From NCBI GenBank assembly GCA_946803715.1, contig CAMPET010000113.1, forward strand, positions 15,772-57,531: 41,760 nucleotides of DNA, given 5' to 3'. This stretch comes from Beroe ovata (lineage: Eukaryota; Ctenophora; Nuda; Beroida; Beroidae). The notes below the pieces were generated by a model. It saw only the letters and a program-made list of their open reading frames with translations, had not been told where the DNA came from and did not search any database. Shown here piece after piece: positions 20,725 through 33,300 of the stretch (position 1 is the first letter of the stretch; every line of letters begins with the position of its first letter). The translations under genes were made by a program, and so were the position numbers.

Positions 20725-23700
20725 TCATTGGAGTGCCCCTCCCTCTCCCTCCTCCTCACTAGTGCAGTAGTCATGGTAACCGTGTCGAGTGTGATCGGAG
20801 TACCCCTGTGCCCCCGGTGACCGGTAATCGAGGGGTGGCCGCCGCCGCTCCGCCTCACTGCACAACCCCTCCTCCGAGTAGATGACGTTTATACTGGATG
20901 TGATAATGGACGGCACGTTAGAGTGGGGGGATGTCGGCACTATCGCGGAGAGGGAGTGGGGCACGAGAGGGGGTGGAACCCCACCGCCCAGAGGGCCGGG
21001 TAGTCCACTCGCGAGTGGGTTGGGTAGGCTGGGTAGGGAGGGTAGAGCTGTCTCGCTGCTGTGCATTGTGAGACCGTGCGAGCCCATCTGAAATACAACA
21101 TATCATTACACTGTTACGAGTGTTCCTCATCACGTGACTTGTCATGCGTCACGTGACTGATCACGTGACGGAGCATTTCGCACGTGCGCGCGCGCAGCTG
21201 GCGCATCTATGCGACGTGCTAATCAACATATAACAGCTATTTTGTTACCCGGGACACACACACAGAATATATAATACATTGTAGCATCTCAAGCTTGTAA
21301 CTTGCTCCAACAAAATATAGAAGTGAGACTCCACTTTCTACACTGCAGTTATTCTAGGATTTGTTACACAATGTCTTTGTTAGGATGGACAATGCAAACT
21401 CACGAGGCAAATGGCTAAAGTTCTGGAGACTGTAATGAATCGAGTATTTATTACGATCTAGAGCACTCGCCGCAAAGCACAACACTATTGCACGTGCAAA
21501 TTGTACGAAATGATGCATATTATACAAAAACACCTACTAACACACACAAACACAGAGTCACAGGCACACACTTACAGGTTGCACAACAGAGACTGGGAGG
21601 GGATGTGAGGGCTGGCAGGGGAAGCAATCCATTATACGATGTTGCTCGGATAGACCGGATAAGCCACCTCCCACACTGGATGATGGAGCGGCTGAGGAGG
21701 AGGCGGCGGCGGCGGCTTTGTGTTTGATTGCGATCTCATTCTGGAATGTCGGTAACTCCTTCGATAAGTTCATACCTGTCAGGGACTGTGTGTGAGTGAC
21801 AGGAACTGTGTGTGAGTGACAGTTTGCTAGTGACAGGAGAACTTGATGAAACATAATAATAATAATTCCTCCTAATAGGTTGAATATGATTTCTCTGAAA
21901 AGAGTACTACGCTATAACTCACTCTCGACTTTCTTCTCCAGGTCGTTGATAACAACCACTGCCTGATGCAGGATGTTCAGCTTTGTCTGGACTTTATCAT
22001 TCTGCACGTGCATCGTGCACATTTTACCGAGTTCTTTGAACGCCTCGTTGATATCCCGTACCCGGACCCGCTCCCTTTGGTTGTTTGCGACCCGGCGATC
22101 ATTCTCCCGTTTATCCTTCTCGTTACTCTTATCTGCGCGCGGTGAGAGTACAATAGCGGGGTTATTCTACATTGTGAATACATGGACCCATGCGGAAGAG
22201 GTTATATCATCCAATATGGGCAATGGGAATGGGTGAGATGGGTTAGGGGTTGGTAGAGGGGGTTTGACAAATTGAGGTGCACCAGCAAGGGGTGCACTAA
22301 AAGAAGAACATAGGTAGGAACTTCCTACCTATGTTCTTCTACTAGGAAGCCTGGTAGCACATATATCGATCATGTCTTGTTGAGTAGGAGCCTGGTGCCC
22401 TGGTAACTACCACCCACCTTTGCCAGAGTAATGCTTGGATTCTCGTTTTATCCTGACTTTGGATGCAGCCTGTGTCTCCACCCTGTCCACAGTGGGTAGG
22501 GGGTAAGGGGGCAGAACCCCTTTGTTACAGTACGAAACGGAGGGTACATAGGGGCACAGCTCTTCTTCAGCAATAGGGTCAATGGGCGGAGTGTACATGG
22601 GTCCTTCCAGCGTCAGCTGAAACATTTCATTTTATCAACTTGAGTATTTGTTTGCCGTATTATACCTAATGAACTCGATTCAGTTATATAATATTTTCAA
22701 TTATTCCAGGACAAAGAACTCACATACTGCTCTATAATTAATGAATTAATCAGTAAGTTGGGGGTAATAATAATGAGTTATTTGCCCATATTTGGTTTCA
22801 AATTTCATCTAAATGTTCCGTTCCGATGAACCATTACTTCCAAGTCACAGACGAGCTCATATTAATGCCACCGTTACCCTCTAATTGTTGTAACTTCCAC
22901 AATGCAAAGAATTTTCATTGATCTCAATCTCATAAAGTCTCATGATAAAAAATTGGGTCTATTAGAGTATTAGTAAATTATGGGAGAAATTATCGTTTTC
23001 TTATCAACTTTCGAGCTCCTAAAATTCGAGTGAAAGCATATATTAGAACGAGGGTCTTATCAGATTCGAGCTTCCAAAAATGGAAATTGCCCCGTCCTTC
23101 TCTCACTTGGGTGCATGTCACGGGGAAATGGGTGCCGGTCCTCAACACTAGGGTCACGGGGTGGGAAAGTGGGGTGAAGTCGCGCTTCAAGTGAACAAGT
23201 CGCAACAAGAAACCATTTATCGGAGAGTGGGACGTTTTTAAACATATTTTGTCAGGGTAACAATTACTGCGTGATTCCGTACTGAGGAACGTGTGTGAGT
23301 GTGTGATATTCATACGTGAATTTGTAACTGTTGAGTGTTGATATTATTGGAGTCAATTTGTCGCCAGTTACGTGTACGTGAATGGGAAAAAGAATGCCGA
23401 CCTTTTAACAAGACACAATGTTATACCTACTGCATGATAAGCGGTATTGTAACTCTAGTAGAATTATACTGTGGCTGTAGGGGGGGAGGTATAGGGTGGT
23501 ATAGGGTGGTATAGGGTGGTACTCTCCACAATGAAATTAACGGGTTTCCGCATGAGATATGTGACGATAGTACACTGGAGCGTATCCATTGGATACAGCT
23601 ACAGGAAAATGGACAATAACAACGCATGATATGGGGCAGGTATCTGGGTTTTCAGTAGCACACAGCAGTGAGTGCTTATTGAGCGATACATCTATATAGG

Positions 23701-24624
23701 TCAGTATCCGCCAGATAGATCACTCAATTTGCCGTAGTATAGGGTGAATACTGAATATTCCACCCGGAAACAATCACCAATAACATACAGTGGAAGTGTT
23801 ACTAACAATCACCAATAACATCCAGTGGAAGTGTTACTAACCGGCATTTCCATGGTCCATGTGTGTAGGATGTTGTTATCGTGGTTGTTAAGAGAACCCA
23901 GTGCACCCCGTAACACACTAACAACACTGCCCGGCTGGTCTTTCGACACTGGAAGTGTGGTGACTGGTGAGTTACGAACGATAATAGATACAATGAAGTC
24001 AAAGTGAAATCATTGCGTGGAGGAAAAATGGGTTTTGGGTATTTACCAGAGAAGCTATCGTCACCGGAGCGCGGAGCTAGATTGGGGGGCAAGAAGAACT
24101 TCTTGTCGCCTTTGGTTGGACTATCCGGCCAGAACTTGTGCTTGTCTATAGCAGAATCTGAGAAGAGAGAGGTGGTGAGTGCGGATGAACAGGTGGTGGG
24201 AGTGGTACAGGTGCGTGTACTAGAGGAGGGGGAACCTGGGTTCTTTGGTACAGGTTGTGAATTGTACATTGTACAATGTACATTGTACATATTGTGTATA
24301 CCATCTGCAGCACACATACCTACAGACAGAAGTATGCAGTGCACATATGTGTCTAGTGAGTCAATGAGTCAGTGTGTGTACACATTGCATTACACAGGAA
24401 TAAGTGGTAGCTCATACACACAACACACAGCTTGCACAATATGAAACAGAGCTTCGCACACAGACACCCTCACGGACAAACTGGGACAGAGACACGAGAA
24501 CATACAGACACGCACAGACACAAAATCACACAATCACACAATCACACAGTCACAACGAGCCCACATGCTAGCCCACTTTGGGGGTGGTCCTACACTCTAC
24601 AGGCATGCACCATTCACCATAACG

Positions 24625-24656
<32 letters not shown>

Positions 24657-26891
24657 NNNNNNNNNNNNNNNNNNNNNNNNNNNNNNNNNNNNNNTGTCAG
24701 TGTGTGTGAGTGTGTGTGTGTGTGTGTGTGGGTTACCTGGAGGTAGCGGTGGAGGGGGCCCGCTCTGTAGCATGACGGGTGCCCCCGCGTTGTGGGGTCC
24801 TGATATATTCCGTGTGGGTGTTGTCCAGTGTCCCCCAGTACTCGACGGTACTGTGTTATCTGAGGGGAGGGAGGGGTTACAGACCAGTGGGTACTCAGAC
24901 AGACACAGTATTTTGTGTGAACACAAGCACAGTTATAGAGTGTGAACAGATAGGAACATGTATCACTAACTACTGAGAAGCAGATTTAGCAGCGCCATGT
25001 TGGTACAGCTATGTTACTTGCCATGTGTCCATTCATCCTCAAACTACCACAAACTACTCGGCAAGTCATAAACTCATAATTCTCCAATAAGGAAGAAAAC
25101 TAATCAGTGAACCAATCAATTAATTAAAAAGAAGTTTAGAAAGGCATTGCTTTAGCGAAACCAATAAGTTCAGTAATTATTATAACTGATATGTAATTAT
25201 GCCGGTTATCATTAGAGACAGAAGCGTGACCAAGAGGTGGCAGTAATAAGAGTCTATTATCATATTGAGACTGACGATGGCGGTTGTGGCCCACAGCCGA
25301 GAGAGAGAGAGAGAACGAGAAAACCCATGTAAACCTCACTCACACACCTACAACATGTAGAGCTGGTCCCTATACTAGCTCCGCAATAGGTGCACTGCGA
25401 GACATAATTGGGCGTATTCGGTTACACATAATCTACCCGCTTAGCCGATAATATAATGTCCTCAAAATATAGCTGTATGGAATTATTTGAGGGGTACTTC
25501 ATCATGCCCCACGAGAAAACATTCGCTTCGATGAATTATAATATCAGTCATCATCATTTCAGTCAGCGACGAGGAGAGATGGCCGCAGTCGTTAGTCGCT
25601 CTTGTAGTGTATGAACGATATAATCTATAGGTACGAACTGATATAGGCATGTGAACAACTGCAAGGGGGATAGATATATAGAAACTGAGCAGGTTTCTTG
25701 TTATTGCTCATTCTATACACACTCACACAAACACACAGCTCCTTCCCTGCTAGAGGAAGGGAACAATGGAGTGATAACTAAGTTAGTGAACTCTAACTTA
25801 TGGCATTTCAAAGCGAGGGTGGTCGTCGAGGAGATAAGTCAATTATTAACTGAATACCAACACCCACATTCGACCATTATATCAACAGTGGTGGAATTGA
25901 ATCACACAGTTTCTATCTGCAGAAAACACTGAAACAGTTTTTTTTGCTGGGCCAGTGAAAGCTCTCACACATCATCTCCTCTGTTTATCAAAGGGTCTCG
26001 TGGTAAGAAAAGGCTGAACAGAAAGATCCTACAGAGGTCAGAGTGTCTTGGATAAGATACTCAATGGGTATAATTGCTCATCAATTACTGGCCAGGGTAC
26101 TCTGGGGACCTGTTTATGCTCCTACTCAATAATTGTTGAATCAAACCGTGGATCATAAAATCAGGACTACGTTTTCATAACATCCTGTTCATTCAGAAGT
26201 TATGACTTCCTGCTCTCCTCACACATCGAGTGGGTATAGAAGTTCTGCGAAGGGGGACTGTGAGGTTACTGATAATTCATCAGACGTATCATGGTACGAT
26301 CAGGGAACCAGTAATGGGACCGACGCGGTCTCTCTCCCTTGCTCTTTCTAAAGAATCCCGCACGATTCACACCTTGACTTTGGAGTGACTGTCGGTCATA
26401 CCAGACATAAGGGCAGATTATGTCTGGTGAGACCTGTGTTACAAATTCCACAGCGTCTGTCATGTGTGTGTGTGTGTGTGAGCTACAACTGCTCGTGACG
26501 TGATGAACACGGTGTTGTGACGTCAAAAACAGGAGTGAGGCAACGAGAATCAGGATACAGGTATAATGACGAGAAAATCGTAGCTGATGTCATCATTATT
26601 ACATCATGGATGTGAAACAATAAATTACAGACAACTACGTGAATGAACACAACTCAGAATGAACACTAACATGACTCATGACATGGTATTTACCTGGAAA
26701 GTCGTCTTTTATTGGGTATGCGCAGGAGGCAGCACCCCCGTAGCCCCCAAAAGAGGAGGAGTAGTCCTGGTAGGTGAGCATTTCGGGGGGCAGTATTCGT
26801 GTGGAGGTGGCAGGGGGAGAAAACCTCATCATCCCAGTGGCGTGGGGCCTGTGGTGGATCGCACTGCTCTGGATGCCGTACTGTGTCATTG
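20725..26891 (-). CDS. Class I bHLH transcription factor (E-protein; TCF3/4/12, daughterless)
   Basis: Nuclear E-box-binding factor that homodimerises or pairs with tissue-specific class II bHLH proteins. Exons, read on the minus strand: 26694-26891, 24737-24859, 24047-24157, 23842-23963, 22418-22616, 21923-22132, 21576-21775, 20725-21087. Phases agree throughout, giving 507 residues from ATG 26889. The diagnostic exon 21923-22132 encodes [15 protein letters not shown] for the basic region, [11 protein letters not shown] for helix 1, and [20 protein letters not shown] for helix 2. This pattern ([23 protein letters not shown]) is unique to E-proteins. The N-terminal half is Pro/Ser/Gly-rich, as in family transactivation regions. 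After the bHLH come about 187 residues with an Ala/Ser run and Pro-rich stretches, not the usual short tail with NLNPKAACLKRR. The first exon with the AD1 motif was not found. Acceptor-adjacent CA before the ATG implies an upstream exon ending in phase 1. Confidence 0.93.
21131..21200. promoter_or_regulatory. Cluster of four CACGTG E-boxes and one CAGCTG in an E-protein intron
   Basis: CACGTG occurs at 21131-21136, 21150-21155, 21162-21167 and 21181-21186, the first three inside TCACGTGA. CAGCTG is at 21195-21200. The cluster sits in the intron between the last two coding exons of the E-protein gene, about 45 bp upstream of its final exon. Such sites bind bHLH or bHLH-zipper dimers, so a regulatory role is inferred. 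Confidence 0.45.
22302..22340. repeat. Perfect 19-bp-arm palindrome in an E-protein intron
   Basis: Arms 22302-22320 and 22322-22340 (AGAAGAACATAGGTAGGAA and its exact complement) are separated by one base. It lies 78 bp beyond the donor of exon 22418-22616. Confidence 0.95.
23487..23521 (+). repeat. Short tandem repeat (GGTATAGGGT)3
   Basis: Three 10-bp units in an E-protein intron, followed by GGTA. The local strand is G-rich. Confidence 0.85.
24257..24290. repeat. Nested TGTACA/ATTGTACA palindromes in an E-protein intron
   Basis: ATTGTACATTGTACAATG and its continuation alternate TGTACA with CATTG, giving overlapping self-complementary segments just upstream of an exon. Confidence 0.8.
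24617..24731. repeat. (GT)n microsatellite containing an assembly gap
   Basis: GT dinucleotides run to 24656, then 38 unknown bases (24657-24694), then GT/GAGT units to 24731. The run abuts the splice donor of exon 24737-24859, so the intron length is uncertain. Confidence 0.95.
24860..26693. other. Large E-protein intron
   Basis: 1.8 kb between exons 24737-24859 and 26694-26891. No extra exon with supporting splice sites was found on either strand. It contains GA-rich (25294-25314) and TG-rich (26464-26481) simple repeats. Confidence 0.5.
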
Positions 26892-28897
26892 CTATAGGTC
26901 AGAGAGTGGGGGTTACGGGTTGAAAGTGAAAATATCAAATAATAACAGATGGTAGCATTATGGGAAGTCGAGATAAAAAGATACCCAGCAACTACAAAGA
27001 TACAATAAACTAGCAGGAAGGAAATGAGGGGTGTGAATCCCGTTGGTTTTGTGTAGTTGATGGTCGTGTCACCAGAGATCTGATTATTACTTAGTAACGA
27101 CCGATAATTGATTAGCTCCGAGTTATCAGAGATCCAGGATAAACTTCTTAACAAGACTCCGGGAAAAGTGTTGATCGAGTACTCAAAGCATGCAATTATG
27201 ATTAGTTCATGACTAATTAGGCTACCTCCCGGCTACCTCACCTATGAAGTATCGGCTGAAGTTTGTGATGGCTTTATTTCGAGGGTAATTACAGCATCTC
27301 TAGCAAAGCAGCATATTTTCCGATAGCCTTGGGCCTAGCTATCAGCAGATCATAGCACATGGCTGATTATAGGATATTACTCCTTGGACTATTTCACAGT
27401 AAAACAAGGCACCAACTGTTACATCAATACATCATTATACTACTGCCTACAAGCTCCGTTGCAACGTTATAACTCGTAATCCACGTTGCCACGGTGATTC
27501 CTTCACGTGATAAACTCTGAACACGTGCATAATAACAGGCTGGTAATATATCAATTACACAATTAATCTTTTTCCCGAAAAAAGGTGTGTAGATGACGAA
27601 TAATCATGAGACTGGCATTTTTCCTGGTGTCGCAGCAGTAAAACAATGACAATCGTTGCACTATAGTAAACACTAGCGAGGGATGTTTGATGTATCCGTC
27701 TACAACCAAGCTCGATGAGAATAAACCAGACTCAATCAGAATCACACTAGTCGCCACTCTATTTCCAAGAGACATATCGCATGCTCACTGCTCAGCCACT
27801 CATCACTACATCACCTAGGTCTGTCACCTTCATTCTACAATCTGCATCACACGCTCAATCACCCATTCGGCCATTCATCACTACATCACGCGTTTCACCA
27901 GCCACTCATTACTTACCACACGCTTCAGAAGTAATACTCAATGCAACAATGGTGGCAACCTGGTAGACTCATAGTTCACACAGACTATGTGCGCACTATA
28001 ATGTAACTTTGCCATAAGGGTGTGGCTGGTATTGGATGTTTCTTTCTGTCTGTCTTAGATGTAACCTTGACTTCACTGCAGTAGTGTTGTCTGTCCCACA
28101 CACACACACACAAAATTCACACTGTGCTGTCTGTCTGTCTGTGCTGTGCTGTTGGTCGCACACACTGTGCTATGAGCTATCTGTCCCATATATTGCTGTC
28201 CAGTGTCTGTCACACACACACTGTGTTGTCTGTCCCATATACTCATATATTGCTGTCTGTCCCACATATTGCTGTCTGTCCCAGGTGATCTGCACTGCCC
28301 AGATGGGACGATGCACATCGACGAGAGAGGTAAGTGAGCAAGCCCACACAAACACAGACACACACACAGACACACACACGCACACAGATGGCATGCCACA
28401 CCTGCTACAAGCCCACCTGAGGCACACGTAGACTAATCGGAGTAACATCGAATCACGTCCCGGAAACGAGTTCTAGATCTATCAGTGATGACGGTCAACA
28501 CGCACACACGCACACATCCAAAAACATGCTTCAACGGGTGTACGAAAAGGAGTAGAACAAAAGTGCAATGTGATAGCAGTCTAACACACAACTATAACCA
28601 CCTCAAAAACAATGGGAGAGAGTCAATGTGAGAGTGTTTTACACGTTGATCAGCGGCTCTACAGTTCATTGCGAGATGCTCGCGTGGAAACTTGATACCG
28701 CAATTTAACGTACAAAACTTTTTCTAGGAGGTCAACTGAGCGAGCTCGGTTATTTTTAGTTCCAATGATCACTGATCAGCTAGGCTCGTTAACGATCTTT
28801 GCATTTTCATGTTCGTACTTATTTTTAGATGACGAGTTTTTAGATGACGAGTTTCGACGACTTGATTACGATTGTTCGACGTTCGTATGTTAGATAC
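26892..28897. other. Intron or upstream region of the E-protein gene
   Basis: No supported gene. Simple-sequence DNA is prominent at 28080-28400: CA runs and a degenerate tandem of CTGTCTGTCCCA with ATATTG on the plus strand. Open frames there are products of the repeat. Confidence 0.5.
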
Positions 28898-28951
28898 CTG
28901 CCCTCGATTCTTGATCGTTTTCTTCTTGTCCGTTCACAAGAGTCGTGATAC
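28898..28951 (-). CDS. Possible upstream coding exon of the E-protein gene
   Basis: On the minus strand a 54-nt segment is bounded by TTTCCAG before 28951 and GTATCT after 28898. It enters and leaves in phase 1, exactly what the acceptor at 26892 needs, and reads ITTLVNGQEENDQESRA with no stop. Support is only phase and splice consensus. The segment shows no recognised E-protein motif and it could be chance. Confidence 0.3.
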
Positions 28952-29595
28952 CTGGAAACGATCACAGTGAACAAGATAAACATAGAATAAGGCGTGCTAA
29001 TTGAAATTACCCAATATCATGGCGAACATATTTTAGAGTCTGATGGCATGACCGAAGTCAACAATTACGGAGAATGGAGAAGTCACATGACTACAAGGGG
29101 AAAACTATCACATAGGATAGCGGACATGTCATGCCTCAAATATTACTACCTTCGCAACTGTGTGATGGATAATATTATAAGTAGAGACCTATCATAATAT
29201 GTGTGTCCACTGAGGTTTGTATATGATCCAATGCTCATTATAAGTGGACGATCAACTCTGTTAATGAGTTTTTATGAGGTCCCAAATCGGCAAAACATCA
29301 TTTCAGCACGGAGCATTCGGGTCTGAGTTGCTCGATAATGGTTAATAACAGTTCGGGAAACGTAGTGGACATCGTATTTGAGAGGTCGAGCAGAAGATTG
29401 GCCGAGGAAGAGTGAGGAAAGGGGAGCGCGCTCTCTCTGTATCCAATTACTGTCAAACTGCATGAGGGTGCGTGTACCTGCTGCTGGGGGTGCAGGTCTG
29501 CCCTTTCCTCTAGCTACATCAGCTCTATCTGGACATTACATGAAACTCTATCTTCATTTCGAGTTAAATTGTCCGGCAAAAATTAACGTTGACGC

Positions 29596-30377
29596 CACGT
29601 GAGATCAGTGCAGTGAACTCGGTTTCTGATTGGTCCAGCTGTACCACGTGGTAGTAACCCGACCTTGTAATTGGTGGGTGTAGTGCACGTGTAAGTGATC
29701 ATGTGTTTAGCACTGTAGACACGTTGCCAACACAACCAGTTTATCTAATGATCTGTATGAGTTGCTTTATATCACTCAGCCCCATACACCAAGAATCCTG
29801 ACTCGAGCTCTCGTACACACAACACACGTAGATGCACGTACAGACACAAACACGCGCAACACACGCGGGGAGCAGGCTTTGTAGTGGTGTGATGATACTT
29901 TCCGACGCAGTACCTACTAGATACGAGCACATTTCAAAACTCACTTTTTGAAATGAAGAGGTCAGAAAATGAACATGACTCACAACAAATCAATCAGAAC
30001 GACAGGACAGTTAAAATGAAATAATGAAAACGGTAGACACGTGCCATGACGTGTCCCCAAACAGTGCACGTAAGATAGATACACACGCACACCCACAATA
30101 ACAGATACACACTCAAACAACTGTTCTCACAACGTTGCTAAGCAACCAATAGAAACTCTGGATATGTCACGTGACTCGGCGAGCTAGGATATATTTCCAA
30201 AAACTCCCACTGAGTAAAAATTAATATGTAGATTGCTTAGTAAAGTCCAACATAGCAGCTGATATCAAACCAATGAGGCTATTGTCTTGACATGATTGAC
30301 CAATGGCAGGCAAGGTAGGAGTCACGCGACTCAATACGGGAACCTTATTGGTTAACTGGACGGTATGGTGTCACGTG
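29596..30377. promoter_or_regulatory. Candidate promoter region rich in CCAAT and CACGTG
   Basis: CACGTG occurs at 29596, 29645, 29686, 30038, 30168 and 30372. CCAAT or its complement occurs at 29629, 29670, 30146, 30270, 30300 and 30347. The stretch lies about 0.7-1.4 kb upstream (minus-strand sense) of the most upstream E-protein exon candidate. A promoter role is inferred from motif density only, and no transcription start can be placed. Confidence 0.3.
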
Positions 30378-33300
30378 ACAAACAAGAGGGAGGTATAGAG
30401 TGAGAATCAGAAGTTGTCTCCTGCTACTAGAGTTTGAAGTGGTAGCTCGTGCGCTGACTTCTCAAGTTGTAACTAGGAGAATAGACACACAGATAGATAT
30501 ACCCACCAGTGGTTTGTGTGATCAGAATTATTATTGTATCACACCATGCCAACAGAGTGTAATATCACGCAAATTCACACACACACACGCTGTGTTATTT
30601 GTGTAAATTTGCGTGACACAGCCTGTGCAGTGTTCGAATTCAGAATACCAGATAAGCACTGTTGCCTACCTCTGTTATTGCCAGCTAAGACCACACTTAC
30701 ACAAACACATGATACACACGTTGTACATACAACACATTCTGTATAATGCTTTTCACAATATGCTAAATGTGTACACGCAATTTACCTTCACATATCAGCT
30801 GGAAGCTGAAAAGCTGCGTTCGCCAACAACATTTTCATACACACACACAGTATAACACACAAGATGTCACAGTGGAAGTGTACATCATCAAACTGAGACC
30901 ACGATAGAGAAGTTGTCAAGCCTCCCTTCACCCTTACGTGTGAATCGGAACGGTAAAAACTGAAGTCTACTGCAGTTGAGGCTATAACTACGAGAAAAAC
31001 TATGATTTATTCATTGCCTGACAGGAGTACAAGACGGGTGACAGATTGTGGTATTTGGATGTCAACCACTCACTGGTACAACGTAATGAAGTGCAACCCT
31101 AAGGGGGTATTTTCAATGCAAATTAACTGCAAAAAGCAATAAATAATAGCGCACTTTTACCCCCACAAAACGCACAAATATAAAGGAGAGCTGCAGTTGT
31201 ACTAAAGTTAATGAAGTGACAATGGGGCTAGTGGTAGCTGTAGTAGGTGCTGCTCCTGAGGTAGCACCTACAGAGGTAGCACCTAGAATTAAGAGGTGCT
31301 ACAGTTACTATAGCTGTTACTACTGGGATTATAGTATCCGTATAGTTATAGCAGGAATGGCAAGTTCGCTTCAAATATCACAGCCTCTCGACAACACGAC
31401 TGTGTTACAACATAATAAGTTGTTAGTACCTTATCAATGTTCTTTCAGGGGCGCGAGTTGTCAACATTCTAGACTTGTTTATATAGCTTCACTAGGTTTA
31501 CTAGGTTTATATAGCTTTACTAGCTTCACTAGGTTCAGTTATTATAGGTAATATCGCAGCACTATGGTCTGTTTATGCATTTATTTGATAACAGAGAGAT
31601 GATAACCATTTCATATTATCAAAAATAGAATATAAAACAGCAAGAGTAACAATGTAACATCCTAAAGGGAGTCTGAACCCAGGCATAGTCTGACTGTAAT
31701 CGCATGACAACAATACTATCACATTTCCTCCTGGGTCCTCCTGGTACAGATCAGAGAGGGGGGATAACGGGAATTGAGAGAGAACATGAAACTACTGACT
31801 ACTACTGAAACTACTGGGGACAAGATAGAATGAGAGAGATGGGCGTGTAGTGTTTCACCAGTGGGGCACACCACCTCAGGGCTGTCTACACACCTTGCCA
31901 CACCAGCCATTATCCCATTATCCACTAGTCCACACTACAGTCTAAACAGGTGTGTTTACACTCAGCCGTGATTTACGTGCACCAGATTATAGGAATTCAA
32001 TGGATCATATAAAATCTGTTGCTACTGTTTACTGGACATAACAAGCAAAGAGGGAGGGTACTATCATTATAAGGCGTGACTTGCCAGTTCTTGTGATGTG
32101 AGAAGGTTCCCTCAGAGAATAAACCCTCTACAGAGGATGTGACAAGATACTTGTCAAATTGGTTACTATTGGTTAGTACGTGGAACAATAATTAGAACAT
32201 TTCCAATTAATTTGACGGATACGAAATCAAATACAGTTGGTTGTGACTGTTTTGGGATATAATGATATGTGAAATACTTAGGCAAGTTAGGGTGGGACAA
32301 CAGATTAATCAAAATATCACAAGCACTAGACCCCAATACAATACAAAACAATATAATGAGGGGAAGAAGTGAGGTCGTGTGTACATACAACGGATACAAC
32401 GGACACAACCTGACCTTATCTCATAGTGAACTGATACATAACAGTCCAGCCAGAATCATCGAGTGACAAAGAATAATCATGTGATAGGTACTTCAGGTCA
32501 TGGGACCAGGTACCAATTTAACTTTGTTGGTGTAATATTTGATGTTGATAGCGATGGAAATGAGTAATATCCATCCCATGAGGTAAGAAGCTGGAGCTAT
32601 TTCGACCGAATTCAATTCATGGTCCAATGGGCTGAGGGCTCACAATTCACGGGCTTATCAGCTATCTGGAATGATAATTTCGTACCAAACTGACGCGGAG
32701 ATTCATCACACTTTAGAGAGTTGGCTGGTCATTTTGTTGACGATAAATTCGTAAATTATGAAATTTCAGATATTGATTAAAGCGATTCCTTAATTGTCAA
32801 TTGACAGTCCCATTTTCATCAGGGAGGGGTACGAAAAAACACGAACGCACAGGTAAAAATAATTTACCTTCTGCGCGGGAAAGGAAATGTTTTGTTATTC
32901 CGTGATTCGCTCAAAATATATATATATATGCAAAAACACGCTCATTTTCGTTAATAATATTTATAATGAGATATGAGAGTAACTCGTTTAGTCAAAACAT
33001 GGTTGTTTCGAGGTTGTCTGCAAGGATTGTATAGCGACCAAACATTGGCGTCCAGTTACACGTCCTCCAGGCGTGACATTGTGCAAGATAACGAAGGTAC
33101 TCACGGCACTGAGATCATGTCCCGCTGTTGATATTGGTGTTTCTCAACAGCAGTGACGTGACCGACCTTGGCATGGATGTGGTATCTTTGATCAATGATC
33201 ATTTATGCGTGATTTCTACCGTTCTGAAGTAGGTAGTCAATTGTGATGAAATGAATACAGAGATCGCGACTGGGATGGGGGTACATTCTTCTCAACGTAT

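Noticed and set aside
22302-22340. microRNA precursor
   Set aside because: One-base loop and 19-bp arms cannot form a normal Drosha/Dicer substrate.
23802-24344. Minus-strand ORF of 180 codons taken as one exon
   Set aside because: Only two segments (24047-24157 and 23842-23963) have splice sites and matching phases. The second is used in another frame, so the long ORF is not a single coding exon.
24432-24945. ORFs across the GT microsatellite and N-run
   Set aside because: They are low-complexity translation through unknown bases. The real exon there is on the minus strand at 24737-24859.
28036-28448. ORFs rich in Cys, His and Thr
   Set aside because: Products of CA/TG and CTGTCTGTCCCA repeats in several frames.
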